From NCBI GenBank assembly GCA_012524025.1, contig JAAYSC010000017.1, positions 1-64,000 of the forward strand: a stretch of DNA of 64,000 bases, written 5' to 3'. Position 1 is the stretch's first letter. The number at the start of each line of letters is the position of its first letter. Positions 39,552-49,787 of this stretch are shown in pieces. The stretch comes from Clostridiales bacterium (GTDB lineage Bacteria; Bacillota; Clostridia; Oscillospirales; Acutalibacteraceae). Below the pieces are notes generated by a model, which had not been told where the DNA came from, did not search any database, and was given only the letters and a program-made list of their open reading frames with translations. The position numbers were made by a program, and so were the translations under genes.

Positions 39552-40793
39552 ATGGCAAATAAATTTTATAAGGGCAAAAGTAAACAGTCCCAAAATTCAG
39601 GGACAGATGAGCCTTATTATAGAGGTGAAGTTTACTTTTCAAATCCACCCCAAGCCTATCATGAGGCGCAAAAGCAACCTGATGTGGCCAAAGATTCAAA
39701 CTTTGAAAAACTAAAAAAACAGATTAGGCAAAAAAATAAAAAGTTGCTGGCCCTTATTTTGGCTGTTGTGCTAACTTCAGCTGCCTTGTCCTATGTTGCT
39801 ATTTCAAGCATAAACGATGTTTTGGCATTGAGAAGAAAAGATACGGTAATCAGTGTAAATATTCCGGAGGGTGCCAATACAAATGAGATTATTAATATTT
39901 TGCATGATGCGGGGCTTATAAAACAAAAAACGTTCTGTAAAGTCTTTATGAAATTTATTGGCAGTGTAATGGAGGACTCAAATCCCAAGTATCTTGGGGG
40001 AGTATATTATTTGAACAAAAATTCCGGGCTTGAGAGCATGCTCAATGAAGTCAAATCCGTACAAACGGCCGCAAAAACCGTAAAACTCGTATTCCCCGAA
40101 GGTTGGTCACTATACCAAATAATTTCAAAACTTGATGAGTACAAAGTCTGCAAGGAAGATTATCTATATACGGCCCTGAAAGAATCGGGTTTTAATTTCA
40201 CTTTCGTTGCCGAAATTGAGACAAATGAAAAAAGAACACAGAAGCTTGAAGGCTATCTTTTTCCCGATACCTATGATTTTTTCTTAAACGAAAATGCAAA
40301 TAGTGTCATAAACAGGTTGCTTGAAAACTTTCAAGCAAAATGGACAGATAAATATGATGACAGGGCCAAAGAGCTTGGTTTGTCTATTGATGAAATTATT
40401 AACATAGCTTCAATTATACAAAAAGAAGCGGCAAATTCAGACCAAATGGCCTTGGTTTCTTCGGTTTTACACAATAGACTAAACAAAGTCAATGTTTTTC
40501 CTGCCTTGGAATGTAATGCCACCAAAGATTATATAACAAGGTTTGTAAGGCCCGTGATTGGTGAAGCCTATGCCGCCGGTTATTATGAAGCTTACAATAC
40601 TTATAAGGCTTTTGGTTTGCCGCCGGGCCCAATCTGCAACCCCGGCCTTAATGCCATTGAAGCTGCCTTGTATCCGAAAGAAACCAATTATTACTATTTC
40701 CAACATGACAAGAACGGTAAAATATATATGGCCAGAACTTTCAACGAACATAATGCCAACACCTTGGAAGTTTTGAGAGTAAACAACAAATGA
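39552..40793 (+). CDS. mltG: Endolytic transglycosylase MltG
   Basis: TM segment, ISVNIPEGANTNEIINILHDAGLI, LEGYLFPDTYDF, IASIIQKEAANSDQMALVSSVLHNRL, GLPPGPICNPGLNAIEAALYP. Confidence 0.93.
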   Translation: MANKFYKGKSKQSQNSGTDEPYYRGEVYFSNPPQAYHEAQKQPDVAKDSNFEKLKKQIRQKNKKLLALILAVVLTSAALSYVAISSINDVLALRRKDTVISVNIPEGANTNEIINILHDAGLIKQKTFCKVFMKFIGSVMEDSNPKYLGGVYYLNKNSGLESMLNEVKSVQTAAKTVKLVFPEGWSLYQIISKLDEYKVCKEDYLYTALKESGFNFTFVAEIETNEKRTQKLEGYLFPDTYDFFLNENANSVINRLLENFQAKWTDKYDDRAKELGLSIDEIINIASIIQKEAANSDQMALVSSVLHNRLNKVNVFPALECNATKDYITRFVRPVIGEAYAAGYYEAYNTYKAFGLPPGPICNPGLNAIEAALYPKETNYYYFQHDKNGKIYMARTFNEHNANTLEVLRVNNK

Positions 40794-42064
40794 GCAAGAA
40801 AGTACACTCAAGTATCAAAAAACCGGAATTGCTTTCACCGGCAGGTTCACTTGAAAGTTTGGATTTCGCCATAAGATATGGGGCAGATGCCGTTTATTTG
40901 GGTACTAACGAGTACAGTATGCGCTCTGTTTCAAAAGGATTTACAAGTGAAAATCTCTCGGAAGGTGTTAGAAAAGCACATGATGCGGGCCTTTGTGTTT
41001 ACTTGGCTTGCAATATTATTGCCCACAATTTTGATTTGCTCGGGCTTGACAATTTTCTTTTGAGTGCGGCCGCTGCCGGAGTGGATGCCCTAATCGTTTC
41101 TGATTTAGGTCTAATGTCAAGGGCAAAAAAACTGTTACCGCAAATGGAAATTCACATCTCAACCCAACTGGGCGTGACAAATTACGAAACGGCGCGTGTT
41201 TTATACGAGATGGGGGCCAAAAGGGTTGTGTTGGCAAGGGAGCTGGGCTTGGAAGAAATCGCCGAGATCAGAGATAAAACGCCCACGGACCTGGAAATAG
41301 AATGTTTTGTACATGGGGCTATGTGCGTGTCTTTTTCCGGGCGTTGCCTTTTGTCAAATTTGTTGACAGGGCGTGACGCAAACAGAGGAAACTGCGCTCA
41401 ACCCTGCAGATGGAATTATGCCCTTATGGAAGAAAAGAGACCGGGCGAATTTATCCCGGTTTTCCAAGATGAAAAGGGAACTTTTGTCTTAAACTCAAAA
41501 GATCTAAACTTGCTAGAACATTTGGATTTGCTGGCAGCAGCGGGAATAAGCAGTTTTAAAATAGAGGGAAGGGCTAAAAACGCCTATTACACCGGGGTCG
41601 TTACAAATGCCTATAGAATCGCAACCGATTTATTGACGAGCAGTGCGGAAGATAAAACGAGGCTACAACCTTGGGTTATTGAAGAACTTGAAAAAATAAG
41701 CCATCGCCCTTATTCTACCGGTTTTTATTTTGACAAGCCTAAAGAAAATGCGCAAGTTTCATTCAAGGGTGGTTATATAAGGCAGTGGGCTTGGGTCGCA
41801 ACCGTTTCGGGGCATTCAAACGGATTCCTACACTTGGTTCAAAGAAATCGTTTCTTTAACGGTGATTGCTTGGAAATACTGGAACCGGGTAAAAAGCCTT
41901 ATACTGTTTTGGCATATGGGCTCACCGATGATGAAGGAACACCTATTGAAAGTGCACGGCATCCTTTAATGAAAGTTAAATTTCCTTGCGAAAAAAAGCC
42001 CCAAATCGGAAGTATTGTGCGCTTAAAAAGATCTGACAGGTTTGACAAAGCGACAAATCAATAA
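40790..42064 (+). CDS. U32 family peptidase
   Basis: PELLSPAGSLESLDFAIRYGADAVYLGT, CFVHGAMCVSFSGRCLLSNLLTGRDANRGNCAQPCRW, SFKIEGRAKN. Confidence 0.95.
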   Translation: MSKKVHSSIKKPELLSPAGSLESLDFAIRYGADAVYLGTNEYSMRSVSKGFTSENLSEGVRKAHDAGLCVYLACNIIAHNFDLLGLDNFLLSAAAAGVDALIVSDLGLMSRAKKLLPQMEIHISTQLGVTNYETARVLYEMGAKRVVLARELGLEEIAEIRDKTPTDLEIECFVHGAMCVSFSGRCLLSNLLTGRDANRGNCAQPCRWNYALMEEKRPGEFIPVFQDEKGTFVLNSKDLNLLEHLDLLAAAGISSFKIEGRAKNAYYTGVVTNAYRIATDLLTSSAEDKTRLQPWVIEELEKISHRPYSTGFYFDKPKENAQVSFKGGYIRQWAWVATVSGHSNGFLHLVQRNRFFNGDCLEILEPGKKPYTVLAYGLTDDEGTPIESARHPLMKVKFPCEKKPQIGSIVRLKRSDRFDKATNQ

Positions 42065-42076
42065 TATAATTTAATT

Positions 42077-42325
42077 GCTTGAAATCAGGCCGAGCAGTTC
42101 AAACAGAGAGGGGAACACTCGCTGTTAGCGTTGGTTGTAATGTTCCCTTTGAAAACACTCGGTTCAGCCGTTTCGATGTCAGTTTTAACTGACGCTACAA
42201 GCACCGCTGTGACGAATAGCGGCGTTGCCTGCGTTAAGGGTTTAAAGCGATGCGTTTGCATAACTTGGGTGGTACCGCGGATTTTCCGCCCCAAGGTGTC
42301 GAAGGCATCTTCTTTTTATTTTACA
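42077..42325 (+). promoter_or_regulatory. T-box leader (tRNA-Ala-responsive) of alaS
   Basis: T-box core AACTTGGGTGGTACCGCGG at 42262-42280, antiterminator CTTGGG-TGGTACC-GCGG-attt-CCGC-CCCAAG, stem-I-like GGGAACA/TGTTCCC, downstream TTCTTTTTATTTT; immediately upstream of alaS. Confidence 0.9.
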
Positions 42326-42337
42326 GAGGTGAAAGTT

Positions 42338-44959
42338 ATGAAAAAAACAGGACTAAATCAACTGCGCGAAATGTTTTTAAGTTATTTTGAAGCAAAGGGT
42401 CACAAGAGATTGCCGAGCTTTTCGCTTGTTCCCGAAGCGGATAAAAGCTTGCTTTTGGTCAATGCCGGCATGGCACCAATGAAAAAATATTTTACAGGCG
42501 AAGCAAAGCCGCCAAGCTTAAGGGTTACGACTTGTCAAAAATGCATAAGAACGCCCGACATTGAAATTGTGGGTAAAACTTCCAGGCATGCCACTTATTT
42601 TGAAATGTTAGGTAACTTTTCTTTCGGTGATTATTTTAAGCGTGAAGCTATTGAATGGGCTTGGGATTTTTCTGTAAACACAGTAGGCCTTTCACCCGAT
42701 GAAATATATATAAGTGTTTATGAAGAAGATGATGAAACTTACGATATCTGGAAAAACAAGATTGGAATAGCAAAAGAAAAAATTGTCCGCTTGGGTAAGG
42801 AAGACAACTTTTGGGAGTTAGGCCCGGGGCCATGCGGACCTTGCACTGAAATGTACCATGATAAGGGTGTAGAATATGGCTGCGGTTCCGAAGACTGCAT
42901 GCCCGGCTGTGAATGTGACCGTTTTGTTGAGTACTGGAACTTGGTTTTCACACAATTTGAAAGTGACGGCAAGGGTAACTATACAGAGCTCAAGAAGAAA
43001 AATATTGACACAGGTATGGGCTTGGAGCGACTGGCTTGCATTATTCAAGGCGTGGGCAATATTTTTGAAGTTGACACAGTGCAAAATATAATGCAAAAGA
43101 TAAGCGATCTGACGGGAAAAAAATATGGCCAAGATGAAGAGGTTGATACCTCCTTGCGTGTTATAACAGACCATATTCGAAGCACAAGTTTTCTGATAGC
43201 AGACGGCGTTTTGCCTTCAAATGAAGGAAGGGGCTATGTTCTTAGGCGATTGATAAGGCGTGCGGCACGGCATGGAAGGCTTTTGGGTGTAACCAAACCT
43301 TTTCTTTTTCAAGTATGTGATTGTGTTATAGATGAAAATTTGAGTGCCTATCCTTACCTTGAAGAAAAGCGTGACCTTGTCAAAAGAGTAATGAAAAATG
43401 AAGAAGAAAACTTTGAGAGAACAATTGATAAAGGGCTTGAACTTTTAGGGCAAATAATGGATGCCTCAAAAGATAAGAGCATCAGTGGTGAAGAGGCTTT
43501 CAAGCTTGCTGATACTTTTGGCTTCCCGCTTGAGTTAACGATCGAAATTGCAGAAGAAGAAGGGTTTTATGTTGATCAAAAAACTTTTTCGGAACTTATG
43601 GCCCAACAGCGCCAAAGAGCTCGCGAGGCGCGAAAAAATGCAGGCGAAGACGGCTGGGAAAAATCTTATGACGAGTTAACAACCTTTCCACCGACAAAGA
43701 AAACCGCTTATTCGGTTTTAGAGACAGAAACTGTTATCAAAGCGGTTTTTGAAGATGAAGACGATGCTATGAGCCTTCAACTCGTCCCGGAAGAAAGCCC
43801 CTTTTATGTTGAGAGCGGTGGTCAGCTGGGCGATGAAGGAAGAATTTTTAACGACAGCTTTGACTTTCATGTTGAGTTTGTCGCAAGCTCACCAAATGAT
43901 GTTCTTATTCATGGCGGGCGCCTCCTTCAAGGTAGCTTACCTAAAGTGGGTGACAAGGTTAAAATAGTGGTTGACAAAGACTTACGCGAAGCAACCGCGA
44001 AAAATCACACAAGCGCTCATCTGCTTCATGCCGCACTCAGGGAAGTCTTAGGTGACCATGTGAGTCAAGCGGGGCAAGAGGTGGGGGCAGATTTAATGCG
44101 CCTTGATTTCACTCACTTTGCCGCCCTAAATGAAGAAGAAATATCAGCCGTAGAAGATTTGGTTAATAATACAATAATGGAAGCCCTACCTGTAAGTGAG
44201 GAATTTATGAGCCTTGAAGCAGCAAAAGCTTCGGGGGCGGTGGCGCTTTTTGACGAAAAATACGGTGAGGATGTCAGGGTAATACGCACAGGTGGTTTTT
44301 CAGCAGAGCTTTGCGGTGGCACTCATGTAGAAAACACCGGTAATATAGGTTTGTTTAAAATTACAAGTGAATCTTCGGTTGCGGCGGGTGTAAGGCGCAT
44401 TGAGGCAGTGACAGGCTTTAATGCAATCGGTCACCTTCGCATGACTGAAAATAAAATCAAAAACATTGCACAACTCGTAAAGGGGAATGTGAATGATCCG
44501 GAAAAACGAATCCAATCGATTTTAGCAAAGCTTAAAGAAGAAGAAAATAAAAACTCAGCCTTAAGCTCCAAATTACTAAAATACGATGCAGAACAACTAA
44601 TCAAAAATGCTAAAGACTACCGTGGCCTTAAGTTAGTTACGGCTAAAAAGCAAATGGCCAACCCGAAGGATATCAGACAGTTGTGCGATGATATAAAAGC
44701 GACCGACGAATTAATGCTTGTTGTTTTGGCCGGAGTCAGTGAAGATAAATCCAGCCTGTCTTTTTGTGCGGCTGCCGGCAAGGGGGCTGTTTCCCTTGGA
44801 GTCCATTGCGGTAATCTTGTAAGAGAAGTTGCTAAACTCGCCGGGGGTTCCGGCGGTGGTAGGCCTGATAGTGCCATGGCAGGTGCCAAAGATATTTCAA
44901 AGGTCGACAAAGCCTTGAAAGCGGTAGAAAGCTTAATAAACTCACAACTTGAAAAATAA
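42338..44959 (+). CDS. alaS: Alanyl-tRNA synthetase
   Basis: TGLNQLREMFLSYFEAKGHKRLPSFSLVP, NHTSAHLLHAALREVLGDHVSQAGQEV, AELCGGTHVENTGNIG; ATG 42338 with AGAGGTGA RBS (track start 42131 lies in the T-box). Confidence 0.97.
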   Translation: MKKTGLNQLREMFLSYFEAKGHKRLPSFSLVPEADKSLLLVNAGMAPMKKYFTGEAKPPSLRVTTCQKCIRTPDIEIVGKTSRHATYFEMLGNFSFGDYFKREAIEWAWDFSVNTVGLSPDEIYISVYEEDDETYDIWKNKIGIAKEKIVRLGKEDNFWELGPGPCGPCTEMYHDKGVEYGCGSEDCMPGCECDRFVEYWNLVFTQFESDGKGNYTELKKKNIDTGMGLERLACIIQGVGNIFEVDTVQNIMQKISDLTGKKYGQDEEVDTSLRVITDHIRSTSFLIADGVLPSNEGRGYVLRRLIRRAARHGRLLGVTKPFLFQVCDCVIDENLSAYPYLEEKRDLVKRVMKNEEENFERTIDKGLELLGQIMDASKDKSISGEEAFKLADTFGFPLELTIEIAEEEGFYVDQKTFSELMAQQRQRAREARKNAGEDGWEKSYDELTTFPPTKKTAYSVLETETVIKAVFEDEDDAMSLQLVPEESPFYVESGGQLGDEGRIFNDSFDFHVEFVASSPNDVLIHGGRLLQGSLPKVGDKVKIVVDKDLREATAKNHTSAHLLHAALREVLGDHVSQAGQEVGADLMRLDFTHFAALNEEEISAVEDLVNNTIMEALPVSEEFMSLEAAKASGAVALFDEKYGEDVRVIRTGGFSAELCGGTHVENTGNIGLFKITSESSVAAGVRRIEAVTGFNAIGHLRMTENKIKNIAQLVKGNVNDPEKRIQSILAKLKEEENKNSALSSKLLKYDAEQLIKNAKDYRGLKLVTAKKQMANPKDIRQLCDDIKATDELMLVVLAGVSEDKSSLSFCAAAGKGAVSLGVHCGNLVREVAKLAGGSGGGRPDSAMAGAKDISKVDKALKAVESLINSQLEK

Positions 44960-44974
44960 TACAGGAGGTATTTT

Positions 44975-45313
44975 ATGAGTTGTATTTTTTGTAAAATTGT
45001 TAAAGGCGAAATTCCTTGTTCAAAGGTTTATGAAGATGACCTTGTTTTAGTTTTTAATGACATAGATCCGCAAGCACCTAAACATATGCTTGTTATACCA
45101 AAAGAACATATTGGCGGAGCTGCCGATATCAATAAAGGCAACAGCCATGTGGTTGCAAGAATTTTTGAGGTTATTGCGGACTTGTCAAAGTCTGAAGGCA
45201 TGCTTGAGGGCTTTAGAGTGGTAACCAACAACGGAAAAGACGCAGGTCAAAGTGTGGATCACCTTCATTTTCACCTTATGGGCGGAAGAAAATTTTCATG
45301 GCCGGCCGGCTGA
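44975..45313 (+). CDS. HIT family protein
   Basis: CIFCKIVKGEIPCSKVYEDD, DHLHFHLMGGR. Confidence 0.95.
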   Translation: MSCIFCKIVKGEIPCSKVYEDDLVLVFNDIDPQAPKHMLVIPKEHIGGAADINKGNSHVVARIFEVIADLSKSEGMLEGFRVVTNNGKDAGQSVDHLHFHLMGGRKFSWPAG

Positions 45314-45343
45314 AAGAACTAAAAAATAAAGGATAGTGATTCA

Positions 45344-47587
45344 ATGCCGCGCCCTTTTGCCATTATCGGAACTGTGTTTTTCACAAGCTTGATAATTCTG
45401 ACCTTTTTAGGGTTTGAGTTTGCGTGGCTTTGTCTTGGCTTGGCACTGGCTGTCTTCATTCTTGTTCTTTCTTTGGAGCGCTTTAAATCACCTATGATTT
45501 TTACTTACTCAAGCTTTACCGTCTTGATTGCTTGTTTGCTTTTTGTCTCCTTCATTGAAATTTCTTATAAGCCCGTGATTGCACAGGCAAAAAAATATGA
45601 ACAGGCAAGTGTTAATGGGCAGGTAATTCAAATTGAACAAACAGCTAACGGCAAAACCGCATGTATAATAAAGGGCAAGAGTTTAGAAGGGGAAAAACAT
45701 AGTTTTTCAGTGAGGTTATATTTCGAAAGCTACCCTGAATTTGAAATTTACGACCGGCTTGAGTTTAGAACAAAATTGTCCCCAATTAATTCGACTGATA
45801 AAACTCTTCAACATAATTATTTGTCTAAAAACATTTTTTTCAGCGGTTCGGGGGACGATGTTAACTTCAAAATACTGAAGCGAACTTCGACTATGAATCC
45901 ACTCAAAGCAACCTTTCTTGCCAGGCAAAAACTTACCGGTGCCCTTAAGAACGCCTTACCGTCGGAAAACGGCTCTTTGGTGGTTGCCTTTATATTCGGT
46001 GATACTTCCCATTTAACACCGGGAACCATTGAGGGGTTCAGAAGTGTAGGGGCCGCACATTTAGTGGCCGTGTCGGGTTTGCATTTCTCTGTTTTTTTGC
46101 ACTCATTAGCAATTTTTTTAAAAAGGATTAGGCTGGGAAATAAATTAAGTAGCCTTGTAATCCTGGTCTTTGCTTTTTTCTTCATGGCCTTGGCTTCTTT
46201 TACGCCTTCGGTTATTAGGGCTGGTCTAATGTTTTTCATTTCAAGGTTAGCCTTGCTTTTTCACAGGCGAAGTGATGCCTTCAACTCTTTGGGTATTGCG
46301 GTGACCATAATTTGCCTCTTGAAGCCCATGGTGTGGGCAAATGTAGGTTTACAATTATCTTTTTTTGCAAGTTTGGGTGTAATCAGCGCAAACAATCTTT
46401 ACGAGAAAAATTTTAAAGATAAACTTTTACGGGTAAAAAACACCTTTTATCAAAAAATATTGACTATAGTCACACAAAGTGTCCTAATGTCTTTCGTTGT
46501 CGGCGCCTTTACACTCCCGATACTTATGGTGAGCTTTGGCAAGGTTTCTATCTTATCTGCTTTCACAAATCTCTTTATTACCTTTTTGGCGGCTCCCACA
46601 ATGATTTTCGGTGCTTTGGCTGCAGTTCTCACTCTTGTTCCTGGCATGAGCTTCGCGACCAATCCTCTTTACTTGATCAGCGGTGGCTTATCCAAATACA
46701 TCTTATGGTTTTCAGCTAAACTTGCCGGGTTACCGATAAGCACAATTGTTCTCAAGCACAGGTTTTTGGCGATATGGTTGGCGGCGGTTCTTTTGCTTTT
46801 TGCTTTGGCTGCCATCCTGTCAAAAAAGAGTAAAAAAAGTTATATAATAACAAACTTGAGCCTTTCAATCGGGCTTTTGCTTGTGGTAGGCATATCAAAC
46901 TATTTTTTAAATCAAAACACAGTAAGTATCAGAGTACTGGATAACTATAACCAAAGTTTTATAATATTGAACAATAATAAGAAGGCGGCGGTCTTAAGTT
47001 GTGGGGGCAACAGCTTTACTGCTTCAAAGGCAAAAAAACATCTTGACATGGCGGGTGCAAAAAAGCTGGATCTGCTCCTTTTGCCGCAAAAAGATTCCTA
47101 TTCCACAGGTGCAGCTCCTTACTTGTTGAGGGACTATGAGCCTGAAAAAATCATTTTGAATGATGATGATTTTCAATTTAGCTTTTTAAGTGAATTTGCA
47201 AATATTGAAACCGAGCAGGAATACGAAGGTTTTTTGTGGGATAAAGTAGCCCTAAAGGCTGTAAATAACAAGGGCTCAAGCTATTGTTTGATTGATATAA
47301 TGGGCACGCGTGTTTTACTTGTGCATAAAATTACAAAACATGCTGTGGAAGATTTACGCCCCCTGATCTTAAATGCCGATCTTGTAATAACAAGAGTAAA
47401 TTTAACCTTTAAAGAAAATGAATATTCCGATAAAACAGTAATTTTTATCAGGAAAAACGAATTTACATTGCAGGAAAAAAATGAGTACGCAAAGCAAAAC
47501 ATAAAGTTCCTTACGACTGCCGGGCAGGGTGATATTATTGTAAAAACTCGCGGCAATAAAGCTTTTAGCCTTGAGAGGGGATATTGA
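45344..47587 (+). CDS. comEC: ComEC/Rec2-family DNA internalization protein
   Basis: DUF4131-like N-terminus, AHLVAVSGLHFSVF in a multi-TM competence domain, C-terminal MBL-like region. Confidence 0.88.
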   Translation: MPRPFAIIGTVFFTSLIILTFLGFEFAWLCLGLALAVFILVLSLERFKSPMIFTYSSFTVLIACLLFVSFIEISYKPVIAQAKKYEQASVNGQVIQIEQTANGKTACIIKGKSLEGEKHSFSVRLYFESYPEFEIYDRLEFRTKLSPINSTDKTLQHNYLSKNIFFSGSGDDVNFKILKRTSTMNPLKATFLARQKLTGALKNALPSENGSLVVAFIFGDTSHLTPGTIEGFRSVGAAHLVAVSGLHFSVFLHSLAIFLKRIRLGNKLSSLVILVFAFFFMALASFTPSVIRAGLMFFISRLALLFHRRSDAFNSLGIAVTIICLLKPMVWANVGLQLSFFASLGVISANNLYEKNFKDKLLRVKNTFYQKILTIVTQSVLMSFVVGAFTLPILMVSFGKVSILSAFTNLFITFLAAPTMIFGALAAVLTLVPGMSFATNPLYLISGGLSKYILWFSAKLAGLPISTIVLKHRFLAIWLAAVLLLFALAAILSKKSKKSYIITNLSLSIGLLLVVGISNYFLNQNTVSIRVLDNYNQSFIILNNNKKAAVLSCGGNSFTASKAKKHLDMAGAKKLDLLLLPQKDSYSTGAAPYLLRDYEPEKIILNDDDFQFSFLSEFANIETEQEYEGFLWDKVALKAVNNKGSSYCLIDIMGTRVLLVHKITKHAVEDLRPLILNADLVITRVNLTFKENEYSDKTVIFIRKNEFTLQEKNEYAKQNIKFLTTAGQGDIIVKTRGNKAFSLERGY

Positions 47588-48669
47588 TGTCATATTACAA
47601 TAAAAAACGAAATAAGGGTGAAAGTGAGTTAGCTGCCCACTTAAGAAAAGAAAAACTTAAGGGGCCCTACCTAATTTTCGGTGACGACAGCTTCTTAAAA
47701 GTTTATTATGCCAATGAAATTGTAAAAAAGGCTGTTAATGGTCAATTCACCGATTTCAATCTAAAGAAAATAGACGGTACAAACGCAAGCATTGAGCTGA
47801 TAAGGGATGCGGTTGAAGCGGTGCCGATGTTTTCAGAAAGTACCGGGGTATTGGTTACGGATTTACCTATAAATGATTTAAGCGCAAATGACTTTGAAAA
47901 TTTGTTGTTAATCATAGAAAACATGCCAGATACTTGTGCCTTGGTTTTTTTGATGCAGACCGTTGAGTCTAAAAGCAGTTCGAAAAAACCCTCAAACGCT
48001 AATTTAAGAAAGAACAGTTGGAAGGACTTCAAAGCAGCCATAGAGCAAAGGGGTCTTGTGTTTGAATTAGGTCACAGAGCAGCGTCAAGGCTTGTAAACC
48101 TACTTATAAAAGGGGCGAGCGAAAGGGGTAAAACGCTGGATACAAATCTTGCACACTATATGGTTGAAAACCTGGGCAATGACATTAATATGTTAAGAAA
48201 TGAATTAGATAAAGTTTGCAACTTTGCAAGAGAAGATAAGATCAAAAAAACAGACATTGACGGCGTTACCATCAAAACTCTTGAAGCCAATATTTTTCAT
48301 TTAGCGGATAAGGTGCTCTTAAAAGAGTCAGACGAAGCCTTTGAAATTTTGAGAATATTATTGGAACAAAGGGCCGAGCCTATAATGATAGTTGCTACAC
48401 TGATCGCTCCTTTTGTTGACCTTTATAGGGTCAGAGCAGCCTTAAAGGCCGGATATTCGGCGGAAGATGCAGCCAAACATTATGATTATAGAAATAAGGG
48501 TTTTCGCCTGACAAAAATAAGAAGCCAAGCCGGTAAGCTTTCAACACAAAAAATAGTAGCTTGCCTTGATTGTTTGGACGAGGCAGATGAAGCCTTAAAG
48601 AGTCGTTCTTTCATTGATGAAGATTTGGTTTTGGAAAAAACAGTTGCTAAATTAATAAGCATAATATAA
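47587..48669 (+). CDS. holA: DNA polymerase III subunit delta
   Basis: GPYLIFGDDSFLKVYYANEIVKKA, LEANIFHLADKVL, typical placement after comEC; ATG 47587. Confidence 0.9.
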   Translation: MSYYNKKRNKGESELAAHLRKEKLKGPYLIFGDDSFLKVYYANEIVKKAVNGQFTDFNLKKIDGTNASIELIRDAVEAVPMFSESTGVLVTDLPINDLSANDFENLLLIIENMPDTCALVFLMQTVESKSSSKKPSNANLRKNSWKDFKAAIEQRGLVFELGHRAASRLVNLLIKGASERGKTLDTNLAHYMVENLGNDINMLRNELDKVCNFAREDKIKKTDIDGVTIKTLEANIFHLADKVLLKESDEAFEILRILLEQRAEPIMIVATLIAPFVDLYRVRAALKAGYSAEDAAKHYDYRNKGFRLTKIRSQAGKLSTQKIVACLDCLDEADEALKSRSFIDEDLVLEKTVAKLISII

Positions 48670-48688
48670 GTGTATCGGATGAGTTAAA

Positions 48689-49303
48689 ATGATAAAAATA
48701 AAACAGACTGTAATAGTCGAAGGCAAATATGATAAAATAAAGCTCTCATCTTTTTTAGACGCCCTAATCATAGAAACAGACGGTTTCAAAATATTTAAAA
48801 ACAAACAAAAGCAAGAAATGATAAGGAAGCTTGCAAATAAAAACGGCCTTGTAATATTCACGGACAGTGATAGGGCGGGCTTTAAAATCAGAGCTTTCAT
48901 AAAGAGTTTTTGTGATTGTGAAGATGTTTATCATGCCTATATCCCGGACATTAATGGTAAAGAAAAGCGCAAGAATCTCCCCTCCAAAGAGGGGAAGATC
49001 GGCCTTGAAGGTATGACAAAAGAGGTGATCTTAAATGCATTAGAGAGGGCAGGTGTTTTATTTGAAGAAGACTTCAAAGCAGAGCCGGAAAGACCCATTA
49101 CCATTGTCGACTTATTTAATGACGGTTTGAGCGGTCAGAGGAACAGCAAGCAAAAGAAAAACAAGTTGCTCAAACATCTGGACCTACCTTCCGCACTTTC
49201 AACAAAATCTTTCTTGCAAATTATTAATCTTTTTTTGACCTACGATAAGTACAAAGAAACTTTAAACTATTTGGGTTTAACCCATACGGAAGCAGGGGAT
49301 TGA
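48689..49303 (+). CDS. rnmV: Ribonuclease M5-like TOPRIM/DUF4093 protein
   Basis: [50 protein letters not shown]. Confidence 0.82.
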   Translation: MIKIKQTVIVEGKYDKIKLSSFLDALIIETDGFKIFKNKQKQEMIRKLANKNGLVIFTDSDRAGFKIRAFIKSFCDCEDVYHAYIPDINGKEKRKNLPSKEGKIGLEGMTKEVILNALERAGVLFEEDFKAEPERPITIVDLFNDGLSGQRNSKQKKNKLLKHLDLPSALSTKSFLQIINLFLTYDKYKETLNYLGLTHTEAGD

Positions 49304-49304
49304 T

Positions 49305-49787
49305 ATGATTAGAGTTGGGCAAGGCTATGATGTCCATCGCCTTGAAGAAGGCAGAAAACTTATTGTCGGTGGCCTTGAAATACCCTTTGAAAAGGGCTTG
49401 CAAGGGCATTCAGACGCCGATGTCTTGCTACATGCCATTACCGATTCGCTTTTGGGTGCGGCAGCCTTGGGGGATATAGGCAGTCACTTTCCCGACAATG
49501 ATGAAAAATACAAAAATGCCGACAGCATGAAGCTCTTGAGCCTTGCGGTGAAACTTTTGCACAATGATTCTTGGAAGATAATTAATATCGACTCTACCAT
49601 AATAGCTCAAAAGCCAAAGTTTAAACCGTATATAGAGCGGATGAGGCAAAACATAGCAGATGCTTGTATAATGGAAATTGAAAATGTTAGCGTCAAAGCC
49701 ACCACCGAAGAGGGCTTGGGCTTCACGGGCAGCGGATTGGGGATGGCCGCAAGGGCAGTTTCTTTAATAAAAAAAGAATCGGATTAA
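49305..49787 (+). CDS. ispF: 2-C-methyl-D-erythritol 2,4-cyclodiphosphate synthase
   Basis: [59 protein letters not shown]. Confidence 0.97.
   Translation: MIRVGQGYDVHRLEEGRKLIVGGLEIPFEKGLQGHSDADVLLHAITDSLLGAAALGDIGSHFPDNDEKYKNADSMKLLSLAVKLLHNDSWKIINIDSTIIAQKPKFKPYIERMRQNIADACIMEIENVSVKATTEEGLGFTGSGLGMAARAVSLIKKESD

Noticed and set aside
40385-40470. Possible loss of a catalytic Glu in MltG (IASIIQKEA rather than IxEKE)
   Set aside because: The second Glu of the motif is retained and Q at the earlier position is, as far as I recall, common in Firmicutes; not evidence of inactivation.
42085-42294. Minus-strand ORF of 69 aa antisense to the T-box
   Set aside because: Lies entirely in a structured leader RNA; no RBS or family resemblance seen.
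45817-46239. 140-aa minus-strand ORF within comEC
   Set aside because: Antisense to the conserved VSGLH competence core; shadow ORF.
48978-48996. Hairpin TCCCCTC-caaa-GAGGGGA inside rnmV
   Set aside because: Within the coding sequence ([10 protein letters not shown]), no T-tract; probably incidental.
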